From Simmondsia chinensis (Eukaryota; Streptophyta; Magnoliopsida; Caryophyllales; Simmondsiaceae), in the NCBI GenBank assembly GCA_018398585.1, contig JAGTTD010000018.1:7199501-7263500 (forward strand): a stretch of 64,000 bases of DNA, in the 5' to 3' direction. The notes under the pieces are model-generated. The model did not search any database and was not told the origin of the DNA. It saw only the letters and a program-made list of their open reading frames with translations. Below are positions 25,712 through 36,892 of the stretch, piece by piece; positions within the stretch are counted from its first letter, which is position 1; each line of letters begins with the position of its first letter. The translations under genes were made by a program, and so were the position numbers.

Positions 25712-25867
25712 TGTATTAGAATAATATTTAGGATATTATGTTTAGTAGATCTGTTATCTTTAGATCTATCTCATAGGGACTCTATTGTAATTTCATCTCT
25801 TGTATTTCTTCTAAATAATAATATGCAAGCAACCTCATTGGGCAATGCCCTCTACACTATTCTCTCA
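25712..25867 (+). repeat. 3' LTR (156 bp)
   Basis: Starts TGTATTAGAATAATATT after the G-rich tract and ends ACTATTCTCTCA. Near-identical to the 5' LTR. Confidence 0.85.
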
Positions 25868-26014
25868 CAAATAGCATACTTCTTTAGCAACGCAAACCAC
25901 AATTTGATTCCCCACGTGCTAAAGTAGTAAATACCAAAAATTTATCTTCACATGCCGAAACATGTTGATAGTGTGTTGATGTGTTATGCATCATGTTTCG
26001 TCTGCTCAACGCAT

Positions 26015-26250
26015 CGAGCAAGACAAACAACAATATCAATAATAACAACAATCTAAATTATATTTTTCCCACTAAGTGGAACTGGATACATGAATCAAAG
26101 GAGGCCACTGCAATCATAAATCATTTCTCTGTTTAATGAAATACGTTCTTTATATAGCCTAACCACGTCCTTTCAGGTCTTTGTATCCTCTTTCTTGACA
26201 CGACAAGCTTCCATAAACTAAAAGGGGTATCCATAGATCTCCACTTTACA
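26015..26250 (-). mobile_element. 3' end of an RTE-like LINE or related non-LTR element
   Basis: The plus strand reads AACAACAAT-type repeats followed by CCCACTAAGTGG, ATACATGAATC and TATATAGCCTAACCACGTC. From general knowledge this arrangement is the reverse complement of the 3' end of widespread plant non-LTR elements that end in TTG repeats. No coding part is present here. Assignment rests on memory of the consensus and not on a search. Confidence 0.5.
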
Positions 26251-26774
26251 GAACCAAACCATAGTTGTATAAAGCTCCTAAAATGTTAAGGTTCATGCTC
26301 AGAAATGCAATTCAGCATTTCAAAGTTGGATTCACATTTACAACACATATCAAACTCGACGGAAACACGATTCAAACTATTCTAGAATCATGTTGATAAG
26401 AGGAAACTCACTAGATGATTTATTGGTTAATTATATCACTCGATTTAAAGAACGTTTGAATTGTAGGAACACATGCTTTTTTATCAACGAATTATGTGCA
26501 TATCTTAGAGTCAGTTTTCTTGATCTTATTCATCACAGTACTCAATTTTCTTGGTTATTGCTTATTATTGACTTTGTTTTGATATTTATGCTATAACATC
26601 TCAATTAATAATAACCTTTCACTTATTTGTCTAGTATACATAATACATACATAATAATGTAAGTGTTCTCTCCACGCTCCCAACAAAAACTTGTATAATT
26701 GCCTACAGCCTTGTTCCCGCTCCAGCTACTTGCAACTATGACTGAAACAATAGGTGCTACCTTCAGAAGCATGC

Positions 26775-27619
26775 TTAAATTATGTCACATCCCTAGAGTC
26801 TCGACTTTACTTTGGACAGTTGACCCAAGATACTTATTACTCTCAAGAATGTCATGTTTTCAGTAATCATCTTCCCAGAACAACGGTTCGTATTTTGCTA
26901 AACTTAAATTTCATATATTCAAATTTCCGCACGACTCAATTGAAAATCCTTCGATTCCAAATTTAATATAATAAAGAACCTTATAATCGCTCGTTTATTC
27001 CATCCAGCATTGCTTGAATTTTGTGTCACATCTTATAATTCTCTGTCACTTTGGAGAATTAACGCAAGACGGTTGAACTTATTATTAGAGGTGTAAATGA
27101 GTTGAGCCAGCTTGCGAGGGTCATTAAGCTTGAAAGTTTCTGCTCGTTTCGAGCTAAAGCCAAGCCGAGTCAGCTTCTTTAACTCGTTGAGCCAAGCCAA
27201 GCCTAGTGAAGCTTAGCTCATAGGTTCGTGAGTCTAAACGAGCCTAAGCTTAACTATGCCCAATCGAGTCTAGTTTGAGCTAAGCCTAAATAAGCCGAGC
27301 GCGAACCAAAATAAGTTGAACGAGGTTTGAACTCATCCGAGCTGTGCTAGAGCTCTGACAAGTCAAGCTTGAGCTTGAAGTTTCTAGGCTTCATGAGGTT
27401 CAAGTTGTGTCCAAGATGAGCTAATTGTAGACAAGCAGAGCCTCAAGAACTCAAACTTGGATCAGCTCGTATACATACCTACTTATTACTCTTAAGGAAT
27501 GTCATATCCTTCAATAATCACCTACCTATAACTAACACTTTGTCTTTTGCTAAACTTCAATTTTATATACAGTTTTCGCTCTACTCATTTGAAAACACTT
27601 CGATTCCAAAGTCTCCTCT
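26775..27619. repeat. Ancient ~190-bp tandem duplication, second copy split by a MITE
   Basis: Copy 1 is 26775-26965. Copy 2 is about 27013-27085 plus 27482-27619. Shared landmarks in order: GTCACAT, CTTTGGA, ACTTATTA, AATGTCAT, TTTTGCTAAACTT, TTTCCGC or TTTTCGC, GAAAA and CTTCGATTCCAAA. The MITE 27086-27481 interrupts copy 2 at the ACTTATTA landmark, which is single in copy 1. Confidence 0.75.
27086..27481. repeat. hAT-type MITE (396 bp) with 8-bp target duplication
   Basis: Ends are TAGAGGTGTAAATGAG and, inverted, TAGGTATGTATACGAG. The flanking 8-mers are CTTATTAT (27078-27085) and CTTATTAC (27482-27489). The interior is filled with GAGC, AGCTC and AAGCC type words. The paralogous segment at 26803-26860 shows the uninterrupted site, which supports these boundaries. 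Confidence 0.78.
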
Positions 27620-29139
27620 ACAAATGAATAAAGGAATCATGCAACCCACGAGTGATAATGTTATGTGAAGACCGATTATAAGTTTCAGGGGATGGTGATT
27701 CAACTTTAAGGTTCTGTTTGTGGTGATTTTACTTCAAGGTTCTGTTTGGTTGAAGGGAAGACGACTTTCATCTGCAAAATATTTCTACTCAATATAATTT
27801 AACTAAAAATATTTTCCTTTAAATTTTCTGTTGCTCGTCTTCAAAAATTACTTTCATTACATAATTGATAGAGATAGAGGAGAAAGGATCAAGATCTAGA
27901 TTTAGGATATTTAAATATGGGTGGAATTTATTGTAATTTCAATCTCTTAGAATTTATTATAGGTTTTGAACCAAAAAAAAAAAAAAAAAAAGGATTTATT
28001 ATTAGTTATAATTGTTTCATGTTTAGTCGTATTAGGTTAGTTTGTTATTATCAGTTTAGGAGTTTTAGTCCATTAGAACTCTTAATTTTATATATATGTA
28101 AATACTTATACAACCAAAGACAAAAGGAAGATCATTAGACTATTGAATAAAAACCATTCTATGTCTATCAAGCACAAAGCTGCTTAAAGCTAAGTACATG
28201 GATGCTTAGTTAGTTGAGCACAGGGCTATTCAACTAGTCCTCCTAGGCACAACGATCCCTAGAAATCCCTTTGATTAGAAAAACGGATGCTTAATCTCTG
28301 TCAATAACTGTGTATGGGATTAAAATTTAGGACATTTGATGTAAAAAGCAGGGGAAAGAGGACTTTATCTTAGCCAAACAGAGCCCAAATTCAGAAAAGG
28401 GTAGAATGAACAGCTGATAACAAAAGATTGCACAACTGCAAATCGCAACGGATCCATTTATTCGTAACCAGCATAAGAAATTCCAAACGGTTAGGCTCCT
28501 AAGTCTTCTCTGTTGTTTCCCTGTCCTTGTTCGGGCTGGAACAGGGAGAAAGGACCAATACATAGCTTAAAATTATCGGAATGAACATGCGAACAGGATA
28601 TATTTAGCTGTGAAGACACAAGTTTGAAAGACAAAGAGGCCAAGAATGAAGTTCAAAGGACAGTAGAACCAAAGCCAATTTTATTTTATCGAAGAAAATA
28701 AATAATATTAAGAGAAAAAGAATGTGCAAATAGTTAAGGATAAGTTGTCCTCAAAATTTCAATCATACTAGTGACATAAAGCCCTCCAATCCCTCTGTAA
28801 ATCAGCTAAAATTATATTGGCAAAGTAGACATTCAGTTGCAAGTTTATAAAGGGAAACCCAGCTGAAGAGATTATGAACTAAAGAAGCCATTGTATTGAC
28901 GTACAAACATGATTTGAGACACCTGACATTGAACAGTCAACAGAAAAGAAACCAATACAGAAAGTAGTAAGCCTAACCAGATTCTTGCTGAAATCTATAG
29001 CTATGGGGTAGTCATGCCTCAAGATTCTCACACCGCCCATCCATCCCTCATACATGTCTTTGCAATTTCTCCTAGTGTAAATGAACCAGACATTTGATGA
29101 ACTAATCGTATTCAAAATCGATTATCGCTAGTTCGTGGT
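27620..29139. other. Low-repeat intergenic sequence, no recognised gene
   Basis: A run of 19 A lies at 27972-27990. Short frames on the minus strand (28327-28563, 28879-29115) show no family motifs. It could hold an untranslated or non-coding transcript, but nothing in the sequence shows it. Confidence 0.35.
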
Positions 29140-29620
29140 TGTTATGCAGGCACGATAGCTTATTGAGCTAAGTTCAAGAAGGCTTGATAAGCTTATCAAG
29201 TCAAGTTCGAACAAGAGAGTGCTTGGCTCATTAAAGTTCGTGAACAATTTGATAAGGGTCGTTAAAAGCTCGTCAAGGGCTCATTAAGAGCTCAATAAAG
29301 GCTCGACATTAGCCAAAAAATTGGTTCAATAATGGCTCAATAGTAACTTGAATGGCTCGGCTCACTTGGCTCGATTATGAGCTCAATTGGCTCAATAACG
29401 AGCTCATCTCGGCTGATAATGTGCTTGAATTGGCTCGATTAGGCTAATAAGACAAGCTGAACTAGTATCAAACACACTAAAAGCATATCAAGCCAAAATC
29501 GAACAAAGGTATGAAAGCTCAATAAGAGCTTGGCTCAAACATGAGCTCGATGAGCCTTATCGAGCTCAAGTTCGAACAAGAGAGAACTTGGCTCATTTAC
29601 ACGCCTTTGTGACACCCTCA
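29140..29620. repeat. GAGCTC/GGCTCG-rich hAT-like repeat, copy 2
   Basis: Same word composition as the MITE at 27086 (GCTCAATAA, GAGCTCGAT, AAGTTCGAACAAG). Its right end GGCTCATTTACACGCCT is the inverse of the left end of that MITE (AGGTGTAAATGAG). The left end is less clear. Confidence 0.55.
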
Positions 29621-30167
29621 TTTTCCCTTTGTACGATATCTCCCATCAACCAAGTCAGCAACACACAGCTTCCATAGTGGATCTCCCAAATATAAAATCG
29701 AATTAGCTATCCCGTGAGAGTCGTATGCCGCTTTGACCTTTGTTCAATCGCACTCTCCTGCAACCTTAGAACTCATGTTTATCCCACTGGAGTTGGATAC
29801 ATTCAGATACGTAAGTTTTGAGTCATGAATAGGTAACCATCATGAGGTTCACATATTAGCGCAAGTGAAGCTCTATCCTAAAACCAATTGGCATGAGGTA
29901 GAGTAACCCACTAAACTTATATATTGATATTTTCTCTCTTACAACTCCAATGTGAGATTCTTACTAGACTCACATATGGAATCCTTAGAGAAAAAAAAAA
30001 ACTGAAACAGCATCCCACATTATTTCAGAAATTTACAGCAGTTGCAAGATCAAGGGAGCCACCCTAATCATTTAGCATGCAACATAAAAAAATCTAGTCC
30101 AAATCTCTAACTTCTTTTTCTTTTTTTTTTTAAATCCGAAAATCTGTGACTTCTTCGGACAAACCTA
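29621..30167. other. Intergenic sequence
   Basis: No coding motifs or repeat ends identified. Confidence 0.35.
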
Positions 30168-30228
30168 AGCATCAATTACAACCAAACAGGCCTACAATCA
30201 TCAATGAAGCACAAGGCAGATTTACGAC

Positions 30229-30721
30229 TATCAATGAACCAACTATCCCAAAAGTTCAAATTGTTGGGTGAACTCCCAAGAATTATTTGATACTCTAACA
30301 AGTCCCCTCACATGAGTACCCATTGAGCTTGAATAGTGCATAAGCCCATCTCATATCTTTTGCTGAAATTATATTAATATTGAACACACTATTAGGATAC
30401 GAAGCCGTGAACTCTTGATCAATAAGACTCTGATATTATGTTAATGAACCAATAGTCCCGAAAGCTTAAGTTAATGGTTGAGCGGCTAGGAATGATTTTA
30501 TATTCTAACATGTCCCCTCACATGAATACCCATTGAGTTTGAATAGTGCACAAACAAACATCATACTTTATACTAAAATTGTATTAACATTGGAAGTGAA
30601 TGTTAGGATTCGAAATAGTGACATCTTGGTCAATAAGGTTTTGATATTATGTTAATGAACCAATCACCCCAAAAGCTTAAGCTCATGGTTGAACGGCTAA
30701 AAATAACTTCATACTCCAACA
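30229..30721 (-). mobile_element. TRIM retrotransposon array: three LTRs, two internal domains
   Basis: Three 72-bp LTRs (30229-30300, 30439-30510, 30650-30721) alternate with two internal segments of about 138 bp. On the minus strand each LTR starts TGTTAGA or TGTTGGA and ends TTAACA or similar. Each is preceded by a GTGAGGGGAC purine tract and followed by TAATATCAGAG, a decayed initiator-Met PBS. The array is flanked by ACGAC on both sides (30224-30228 and 30722-30726), a perfect 5-bp target duplication. No protein is encoded, so it would need enzymes from another element. Confidence 0.78.
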
Positions 30722-30830
30722 ACGACAAACAAGGAATCACATAACACAAGCACGAAACAAAAATACAATAGCAAATTGAAGAGTTCATAGTTTGCAAAAA
30801 AAAATCAACTCAGGAATCAATGCTTCTATC
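30722..30830. repeat. Duplicated segment A (also near 33068, 33408, 33990)
   Basis: A segment of up to about 100 bp starting ACGACAAACAAG and containing GCAATCACATAACACAAGC-like and ACAATAGCAAATTGA words. It follows the TRIM LTR end at all four sites: 30722, about 33068, about 33408 (short) and about 33990. Confidence 0.65.
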
Positions 30831-30834
30831 AACA

Positions 30835-31345
30835 GGAGCGTAAAAGAGCCGAGTTGAGTAGAGTAACCTTGTTCAAAGTTGGGCTTGATAAGTCTTATCG
30901 AGCAAGAGTTGGGATCCAAGCTTATCGAGTTTTCGAACATTTGTTCGAATTCAGTTTGATAAGATATTAGTATGTTCGATACTTAGCTTGACTTGGATCT
31001 CTAGCTGAGTTGAGCACGTTATCGAGCCAAATCAAGCCAAAATGAGATTGTTATTGATTTGAGTTAAACTCATAATCAGCCAAGCTTACTACGGAGTCGA
31101 ACTCGCTATCGGGTTAAGCTTTTCGAGTTACTATTGAGCCAGAACCAAACTATCTTTGAGCTAAATCGAGTCGTTAACGAGCTCTTAAACAAGCCATTAA
31201 CGAGCCCTTAATGGGCTCTGAACAAATTGTTCACAAACATTAATGAGTTGAGCGTCCCTTTGTTCGATCTGAGTTTGTTAAGCTTATCGAGCCTTCTCAA
31301 ACTCCACTCAATGAGCTATCAAGCTCAATAATGAACATAAGTGCG
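30835..31345. repeat. GAGCTC/GGCTCG-rich hAT-like repeat, copy 3
   Basis: Composed of the same words as copies at 27086 and 29140 (TTATCGAGC, GAGCTCTTAA, TTCGAACA). Ends are not clear. Confidence 0.5.
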
Positions 31346-32207
31346 TACTAAATGATTTTGACACGAGTAGTTCGTCAACCATTTGGTCCATTAGCATCCA
31401 TAATCATTAATAAGGTAAGTCCACAAAAAATAAGTTTATTTAAACACAAGTGAAAGACATCATCATTCAAGCAAAACTAGGGAATATATAATTTCTTCCT
31501 ATCGCAAAGTATCGTCTCACACTTATCTCCAGCCAGGAAGTAACATTTCAGAACTTCATACATCTAGATATGATAACCAAGAGCTCAATTCACTCTTAGG
31601 TTCTTTTTTCATTCTTCTCATGCATTCCTTCCACGACTATCATAGACTAGATCCTGTTAGAAATGATACAAGCCTCAATGTTTTGAAATGTCACAAGCTT
31701 TGTCTCACATTGAAAAATCACATCACCTTATGAATGGTGAATGGAAACAACTTGCACTGCTGCATCAGGTTGCACCAGGGTGAGAGTTTGGGGGTGAATG
31801 TTCCTTTTTACTTCAACATGTGTTTTCATATTTTCCAAAAAGTGTTTGACAAAGCCTTATTTTCATCCCGCCCGCCATAAAGATGCTCTTGCCTATGTTG
31901 AAACGTCATTTAATCCCTCGCACCTCTTCCAATTGTCCTCTTCGCAACCTTATGGATTTTTTAATTCTTTCGCTTATGTTTCTAACAATCTAGAAAATGA
32001 TTTCGCCTCAATTGAGGTGCACACAAAAACGCCCACAATTGTCCTTCAAGGTCAACACGATTCAACTCTTAATGGGCACTGGTTAGTCACCCGATAAGGA
32101 GTACCAAAGACTTTGCCCAAGGAGAGAAGTATCTAGAAAAGATTAAATTAGAAAGGGATATAGTTTTTGAGAAGATGTGGCGGCTAAACTTATCAAAATT
32201 GGGATTT
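31346..32207. other. Unassigned sequence with one doubtful ORF
   Basis: A 99-residue plus-strand frame (31798-32097) shows no family motif I recognise. Before it, TGTTAGAAATGATACAAGC (31649) resembles the start of the copia LTR at 18690, so an old LTR fragment is possible. Confidence 0.3.
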
Positions 32208-32735
32208 TGTAGTAGAACATGCCCAGTCACTGGGCCAGCGCCAAGTCACTGAGTATTTGCCTAGGTAAATTTTTGTATTTTTGTATCTACTCAATGGGGC
32301 CTCTTGCATGTCATCCCATTGGTTTTAGTTAGCTTATTGTAGAAATTAACTTAGGAAATTTTTAGATAATTTCTATATATTCCTTTCTTCAAAATAGAGG
32401 TGCATGATTGTAGAGACATATTGATGTTTCCTCTTGCCAGAGCCATAGATGCTAGTTTTGCATATGTATGAGTTCACTCAACTTGTAAACCCCATATCCA
32501 TTGTATGCTTTGATAATGATGCAAGTTGTTATTCAAGCTTTGTGTTCATGTGTGATTGTTTGCTGCGTACTTGAGCGGGAGTAGCACATCGCCACATTCA
32601 CACACCCGATGCCACAAGGCCCGAAGGGCCCGTGTCCCGCCCCTGTGCGCTCAAAGTGATCTACAGTGCAGGCTAGAGCATTGCCCTTAGTGGATAACGC
32701 GTGCCGTGCAGTTCCTAGATCCTAGAACCATGATA
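32208..32735 (+). repeat. Solo LTR related to the gypsy element at 39736-44907
   Basis: It shares in order with the LTRs of that element: CATGCCCAGT-like start, CTCAATGGGGCCTCTTGCA, CTTAGGAAATTTTTA, ACTCAACTTGTAAACC, ATATCCATTGTATGCTT, GTGCGCTCAAAGTGATCTA and an end CCTAGAACCATGATA (TGACA in the full element). The copy is strongly diverged and has no coding sequence beside it. Confidence 0.75.
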
Positions 32736-32738
32736 TTA

Positions 32739-33440
32739 AGCATCAATTGCAGCCAAAAGGGACTATAATCTTTCAATCAATGAACCATAGGGCAGATTTA
32801 CGTCTGTCAATGAACTAATTATCCCAAAAGTTTAAGGTATTAGGTGAAGGCCTAAGAATTATTTCATACTCTAACATGTCTCCTCACAAAAATACCCATT
32901 GAGCTTGAATAGTGCACAATCCCACCAACCTTGTGTTAAAATTACATTAATATTGAAAGCGACTGATGGGATTCCATATTTGACCGCTTAGTCAATAAGG
33001 CTCTTATATTAAACCAATGATCCCAAAATCTTAAGCTGATGGTTGAACGGTAAGGCATGATTTTATACTTTAACGACAAACAAGCGATCATATTACATAA
33101 GCACGAAACAGAAATACAATAGCAAATTGAGGAATTCAAACTTCGCAGAAAAAATTAAGCTTAAGTTGTTGGATACAAGTCAAAGAATTATTTTATACTC
33201 TAAGAAGTTCCCTCACATGAATACCAATCGATCTTGAATATGCATAGGCCCACATCATACATTTTACTGAAATTATATTAATATTGAAAGTGACTACTAG
33301 GATTCGAAGTCGTGACAGTTTGGTCAATCACGCTCTGATATTAAACCTGGTCCCAAAAGCTTAAGCTGATGGTCCAACGACCAGGAAAGATTTTATGCTC
33401 TAACAACGACAAACAAGCAATCACATAACACAAACTGTCT
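32739..33440 (-). repeat. Further TRIM copies within segmental duplications
   Basis: 32805-32876 is an LTR copy, followed by an internal domain and a degraded second LTR (about 33010-33070). 33166-33407 is another LTR-internal-LTR set with a more decayed first LTR. The DNA before 32805 (AGCATCAATTGC ... GGCAGATTTACG) and after 33070 (ACGACAAACAAGC) matches the DNA flanking the array at 30229, so TRIM plus flanks were duplicated together instead of inserting anew. Confidence 0.7.
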
Positions 33441-33965
33441 ACCTGAGTGTAATAACTTTATAGTCTACAATTTTGTGAAATAATTTTTTAGTCCAATGAT
33501 AACATGTATTCAAATAAAATAGTCCAAATGATAGTGAAAAAGAACATAAAATTTGTCATACTTGTTGGTAAATCCACCATCCCCTCACCATTCCCCTCGT
33601 CCTTCATACGAGCCGCAATATTGTAACACAAATAATAAAGAAAAGTTGGATGAGAGACCTATTTTACACACTTACACACCACCATTTGCTTTATTTTATT
33701 AAAATATATATAACTTTTAGTCTAAAATATTAACAAAGTTTGTGGATTAAAAAATTAATACACCAAACTTCAAAGTAATAATGTGTAATTTACCCAAAAA
33801 TTAATTCCGAAATCAAAATTTTCGTCCCTTTTACACCCTTTACTAATGTGTAATATTAAGAAAAGGAGCCTATTTTACAACCTTATGTACCTCTGTTTCA
33901 AAATATGTACTTTTTATTAAAAAGATGTACTTTTTTCAACTAAAAAATTATTTTACAACATCTGT
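33441..33965. other. Intergenic AT-rich sequence downstream of the host gene
   Basis: No coding frames or repeat ends seen. Confidence 0.35.
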
Positions 33966-34177
33966 GGTCTAAAAAATTAATACACTCCAACAAGGACAAA
34001 CAAGTAATCATATAATCACAAGCAAGAAACAGAAACACAATAGCAAACTGAAGAATCCATTACTTCGCAGGGGGGAAAAAAAAATCAACTCCGGAATCAA
34101 AATTTTTCTCGCTTTTGATTGATACAATCAAATAGAGCAGATTAAGGTGAATCTCAAACATACTTTTTTTGTTTTGT

Positions 34178-34466
34178 TCAGTCCTCAAGATCAGAGTTAT
34201 TGTTAAGATTGCCGAATTTCTGCTTGAAAGAGTCTTGTTTCTGGAGCCACATCATATGTCCCTGCCAATTCCAAAAAAGAGAGATTCAATCGAATGAAAA
34301 ACAACAAAGATTTCGATTTTATGCAACTGAATTGAAGAGGAGGAAGAAGAAGAAGAAGAAGAAGAAGAAGAGGAGGGGATTGGGGAACCTGAAGCGCAGC
34401 GGCCCAGACAATAAGGAAGGAGGCGAACCAGAATTTCTTGTCTTTCAGTAACTTCTTCACCTCCAT
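34178..34466 (-). CDS. Small single-pass membrane protein, 53 aa, two exons
   Basis: Exon 1 is 34466-34389 (26 codons from ATG) and exon 2 is 34261-34178 ending in TGA, joined in phase 0 across a 127-bp intron with a GT donor after CAG and a CAG acceptor. The product starts MEVKKLLKDKKFWFASFLIV, continues with a hydrophobic stretch (about residues 11-25, one membrane helix), then GHMMWLQKQDSFKQKFG and an acidic tail ending SDLED. Clean splice sites, matched phase and a plausible protein across the junction make it the only convincing host gene here. I believe it belongs to a small conserved plant protein family, but I cannot name it or its function. An upstream in-frame ATG at 34505 would add 13 residues. 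The intron contains a CTT/GAA repeat. The transcript's upstream DNA is cut by a hAT element starting at 34592. Confidence 0.72.
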
Positions 34467-35364
34467 TGCCTCACCGGCGGCGACCACTGCCGCAGATATA
34501 CGCAAGTATAGACCCTTTTTCTTTTTTTTTATTATCAGGCTAGTATCGATTTATTTACCCCGTTCTGTTCACATTCTACGCCATTCAAATAAGGGTTGTT
34601 AAAATCGAAATTCTATATAGAATTGGCGAGGAGTCATCAGAATCGGAATCGTAGAATCGAATCGAGAATTGTAAAATTTTACTTTTTGTGTATATAAATT
34701 ATTTATAGTAACAAAATTAGTATAACAATTCTTAAATATATGATAAAGAATATCAAAAATTCTAAAACACATTAGTTTGACAATACATTAAAAATCCAAA
34801 GGTAGTAAAAAAAAAATATAACGTCATTCTGATATAAAGCATACACTCAAAGTCTCAACTCATAGCATCCTCAATAGTCATAGCTGAAATCAAAGTTATT
34901 ATTGCAATACTAGTATTCATATTTTCAGCATCATTAAGAGAATCACCCCCAATTGTAGCATCATCTTTAACCAAACATTCCATTAAAAAACACAAATATA
35001 CCAAAAAGTAATAATTTTTCAAATTTAATTCACAATGAAGTTGGGGTCTTATTATCTTTTAGAATATGTTTATAAAATTTTTTACTGAATGACATACTTT
35101 TTTGATACTCATAATGAAAGAAAGATAATTTGATATAAAATTTCCAAATTTGCGACTCACGAGAGTTCAATAGACAATTTTAGAATTATTTAAGAAATTT
35201 TAACTATTACGTATCGTATATTACATATTTTTTCTACAAATAAAATATTACAAATAAACTTTAAAAAAAATCGATGTTTAAATATAAAAGTATAAATATA
35301 CCATTTATAAAGGTTAAAAAGAATTTTAAGTAATTTACATATAAACTAAAAATTTTGAACAGTA

Positions 35365-36085
35365 GGGGTGTTCATGGTTCGGTTAACTGTACCGAAAAGT
35401 ATTTCGGTTTGGTTAACCATAACCAAAACACTCAAAAATCTCGAACCGTTACCATAACCGAAAAGACCGGTTAACCGACTTTCAGTAAATCGGTAATTCG
35501 GTTCGGTTATGTCGGTTAATTGATAACCGAAAAAATAATACAGTGCCTCTTTTATGTTATGTGATTCATCTCCCTAATGGTTTCTAAATGTTCAAAAAAT
35601 ATTTTAAACATGAGAATACTCAACAAATTATGAGTCTATAATCCAATTCTAAAAATTTAAACGTTAATATATCATTTTAACCAACATGCGAGCAAACTAA
35701 TAGTATTAGATTGTCGCAAAGTAGTGCTTAGTTAGTATTTGAGATATACCAATAAGGCACGATAACTCTATGATAGGAGATTAACTGGGGAAAAAAGATA
35801 AAGTTGATCATATATTATATAGTAGTCACTTATATGGTATAAAAGCATACTTAGTGAATAATATTATTATGAATATTTAAAAACATATACATGACATATA
35901 TTATTTCGGTAATTCGGTTAACCGAAATGGACAAAATCACTGACTGTTACCGTCCCGAAATACTGCAAATTTATTCGGTTCTGTTAACCGAACCGAAAAT
36001 TCGGTACGGTTAACCGTATTTTCGGGTCGGTATTTCAGAATTTCGGTTCGGTATTTCGGTTACGGATTTTTTTGAATACCCTATG
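35365..36085. repeat. MITE with GGTTCGGTTAAC-rich ends
   Basis: Left end TAGGGGTGTTCATGGTTCGG; the right end, inverted, is TAGGGTATTCAAAAAAATCC followed by GTAACCGAAATACC. CGGTTAACCG and ACCGAA words are repeated at both ends in inverted orientation. Typical of hAT MITEs. Flanking 8-mers do not match. Confidence 0.6.
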
Positions 36086-36246
36086 GGTAAATTTTGTGTA
36101 TAAGTATACCTAAGCAAAAATTAGTAAGACCATCAACATATAATAAAATTATTTATTTTTAATTTTTCCTAAAACATATAATATTTATATTATATATACA
36201 AAAATTAATGAGATAAATGTTCCTAAATGTGCTTCAAGCATTGATC

Positions 36247-36356
36247 AAAAAAAAAAAAAAAAAAAACCGACAGAAAAGGGCTGTTTAGAGTGGGATTCAA
36301 ACCCGTGCCTACTAAGCTTAATAACCAAGCAAGGAACCACTTGGCCAAGGTTCATA
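36247..36356 (-). mobile_element. tRNA-derived SINE remnant
   Basis: On the minus strand an A box TGGCCAAGTGG and a B box GGTTTGAATCC occur about 32 bases apart, the spacing of a type-2 Pol III promoter. They are followed by about 50 bases and a run of about 20 T. This fits a tRNA-headed SINE or tRNA pseudogene. No target duplication was found. Confidence 0.5.
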
Positions 36357-36892
36357 CAATGACACTTTTTCATAATAAATTTACTTTAAGTCATAATCTA
36401 GATCGTGCAAGTTGAATCGGTAGAATCATGTAAAATCGCGATTTTTGCGATTTTGATCCGATTTTACCGATTTTCACCCAATTTTGACCCAATTCTACTT
36501 GATTACAATTTTTTAAACGATTTGAATCGATTGGTTAATGTAAAATCATAGAATCGTGCGATTCTACGATCTAAATCGCGATTTTAATAACCATGGTTCA
36601 AATTAGTCACTCTTTTCTAAGTGAACTATTGTGAGATTTAATCATTTATAATTTAGGTATTTTAACATCTTAATTATAATGACTACTCTGAGATTTTAAA
36701 AAAATTATTTACTCGGTACTTTAGAAATTTTATTATTACTTAGGTACGTTCTGTTAAAATTTAATAGACTTTTGTTGAAAAATGTAAAGTAGAATACAAT
36801 TTTGATGATATATAAGTATTTTCTATTAGAATTTGATGTGGTTATAACCAGAAGAGTAACAAGATTGCCTTCTTCGAAGCTTAATGCAGGTT

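Larger units (their letters stand above)
20633..25867 (+). mobile_element. Ty1/copia LTR retrotransposon with 155-bp LTRs, decayed
   Basis: Short LTRs at 20633-20787 and 25712-25867 flank gag, protease, integrase, RT and RNase H in copia order. The primer binding site TGGTATCAGAGC (20790-20801) is exact, and a G-rich tract (TTGAGGGGG) precedes the 3' LTR. The very short LTRs and gag style suggest the Ale/Retrofit lineage, which is an inference. Flanking five bases (GCAAC and CAAAT) do not match, so the original duplication is lost or an end is shifted. Confidence 0.88.
34592..36596. mobile_element. Non-autonomous hAT-like element (2.0 kb) with nested repeats
   Basis: Terminal inverted repeats: left AGGGTTGTTAAAATCG, right (inverted) ATGGTTATTAAAATCG. 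Sub-terminal GAATCG and CGATTCTA words occur at both ends. Flanking 8-mers TTCAAATA (34584-34591) and TTCAAATT (36597-36604) match at seven of eight positions. There is no transposase. It contains a second MITE (35365-36085) and a tRNA-type SINE remnant. Confidence 0.72.

Noticed and set aside
31798..32097. 99-residue ORF as a gene
   Set aside because: No motif, no start context or splice evidence, and it lies next to an old LTR; left as unassigned.
34200..34451. 83-residue plus-strand frame with a run of Lys
   Set aside because: It reads antisense through the intron repeat of the two-exon host gene.
36285..36356. A functional tRNA gene
   Set aside because: A and B boxes are present, but the acceptor stem does not pair and a long T run follows after extra sequence, fitting a SINE remnant.
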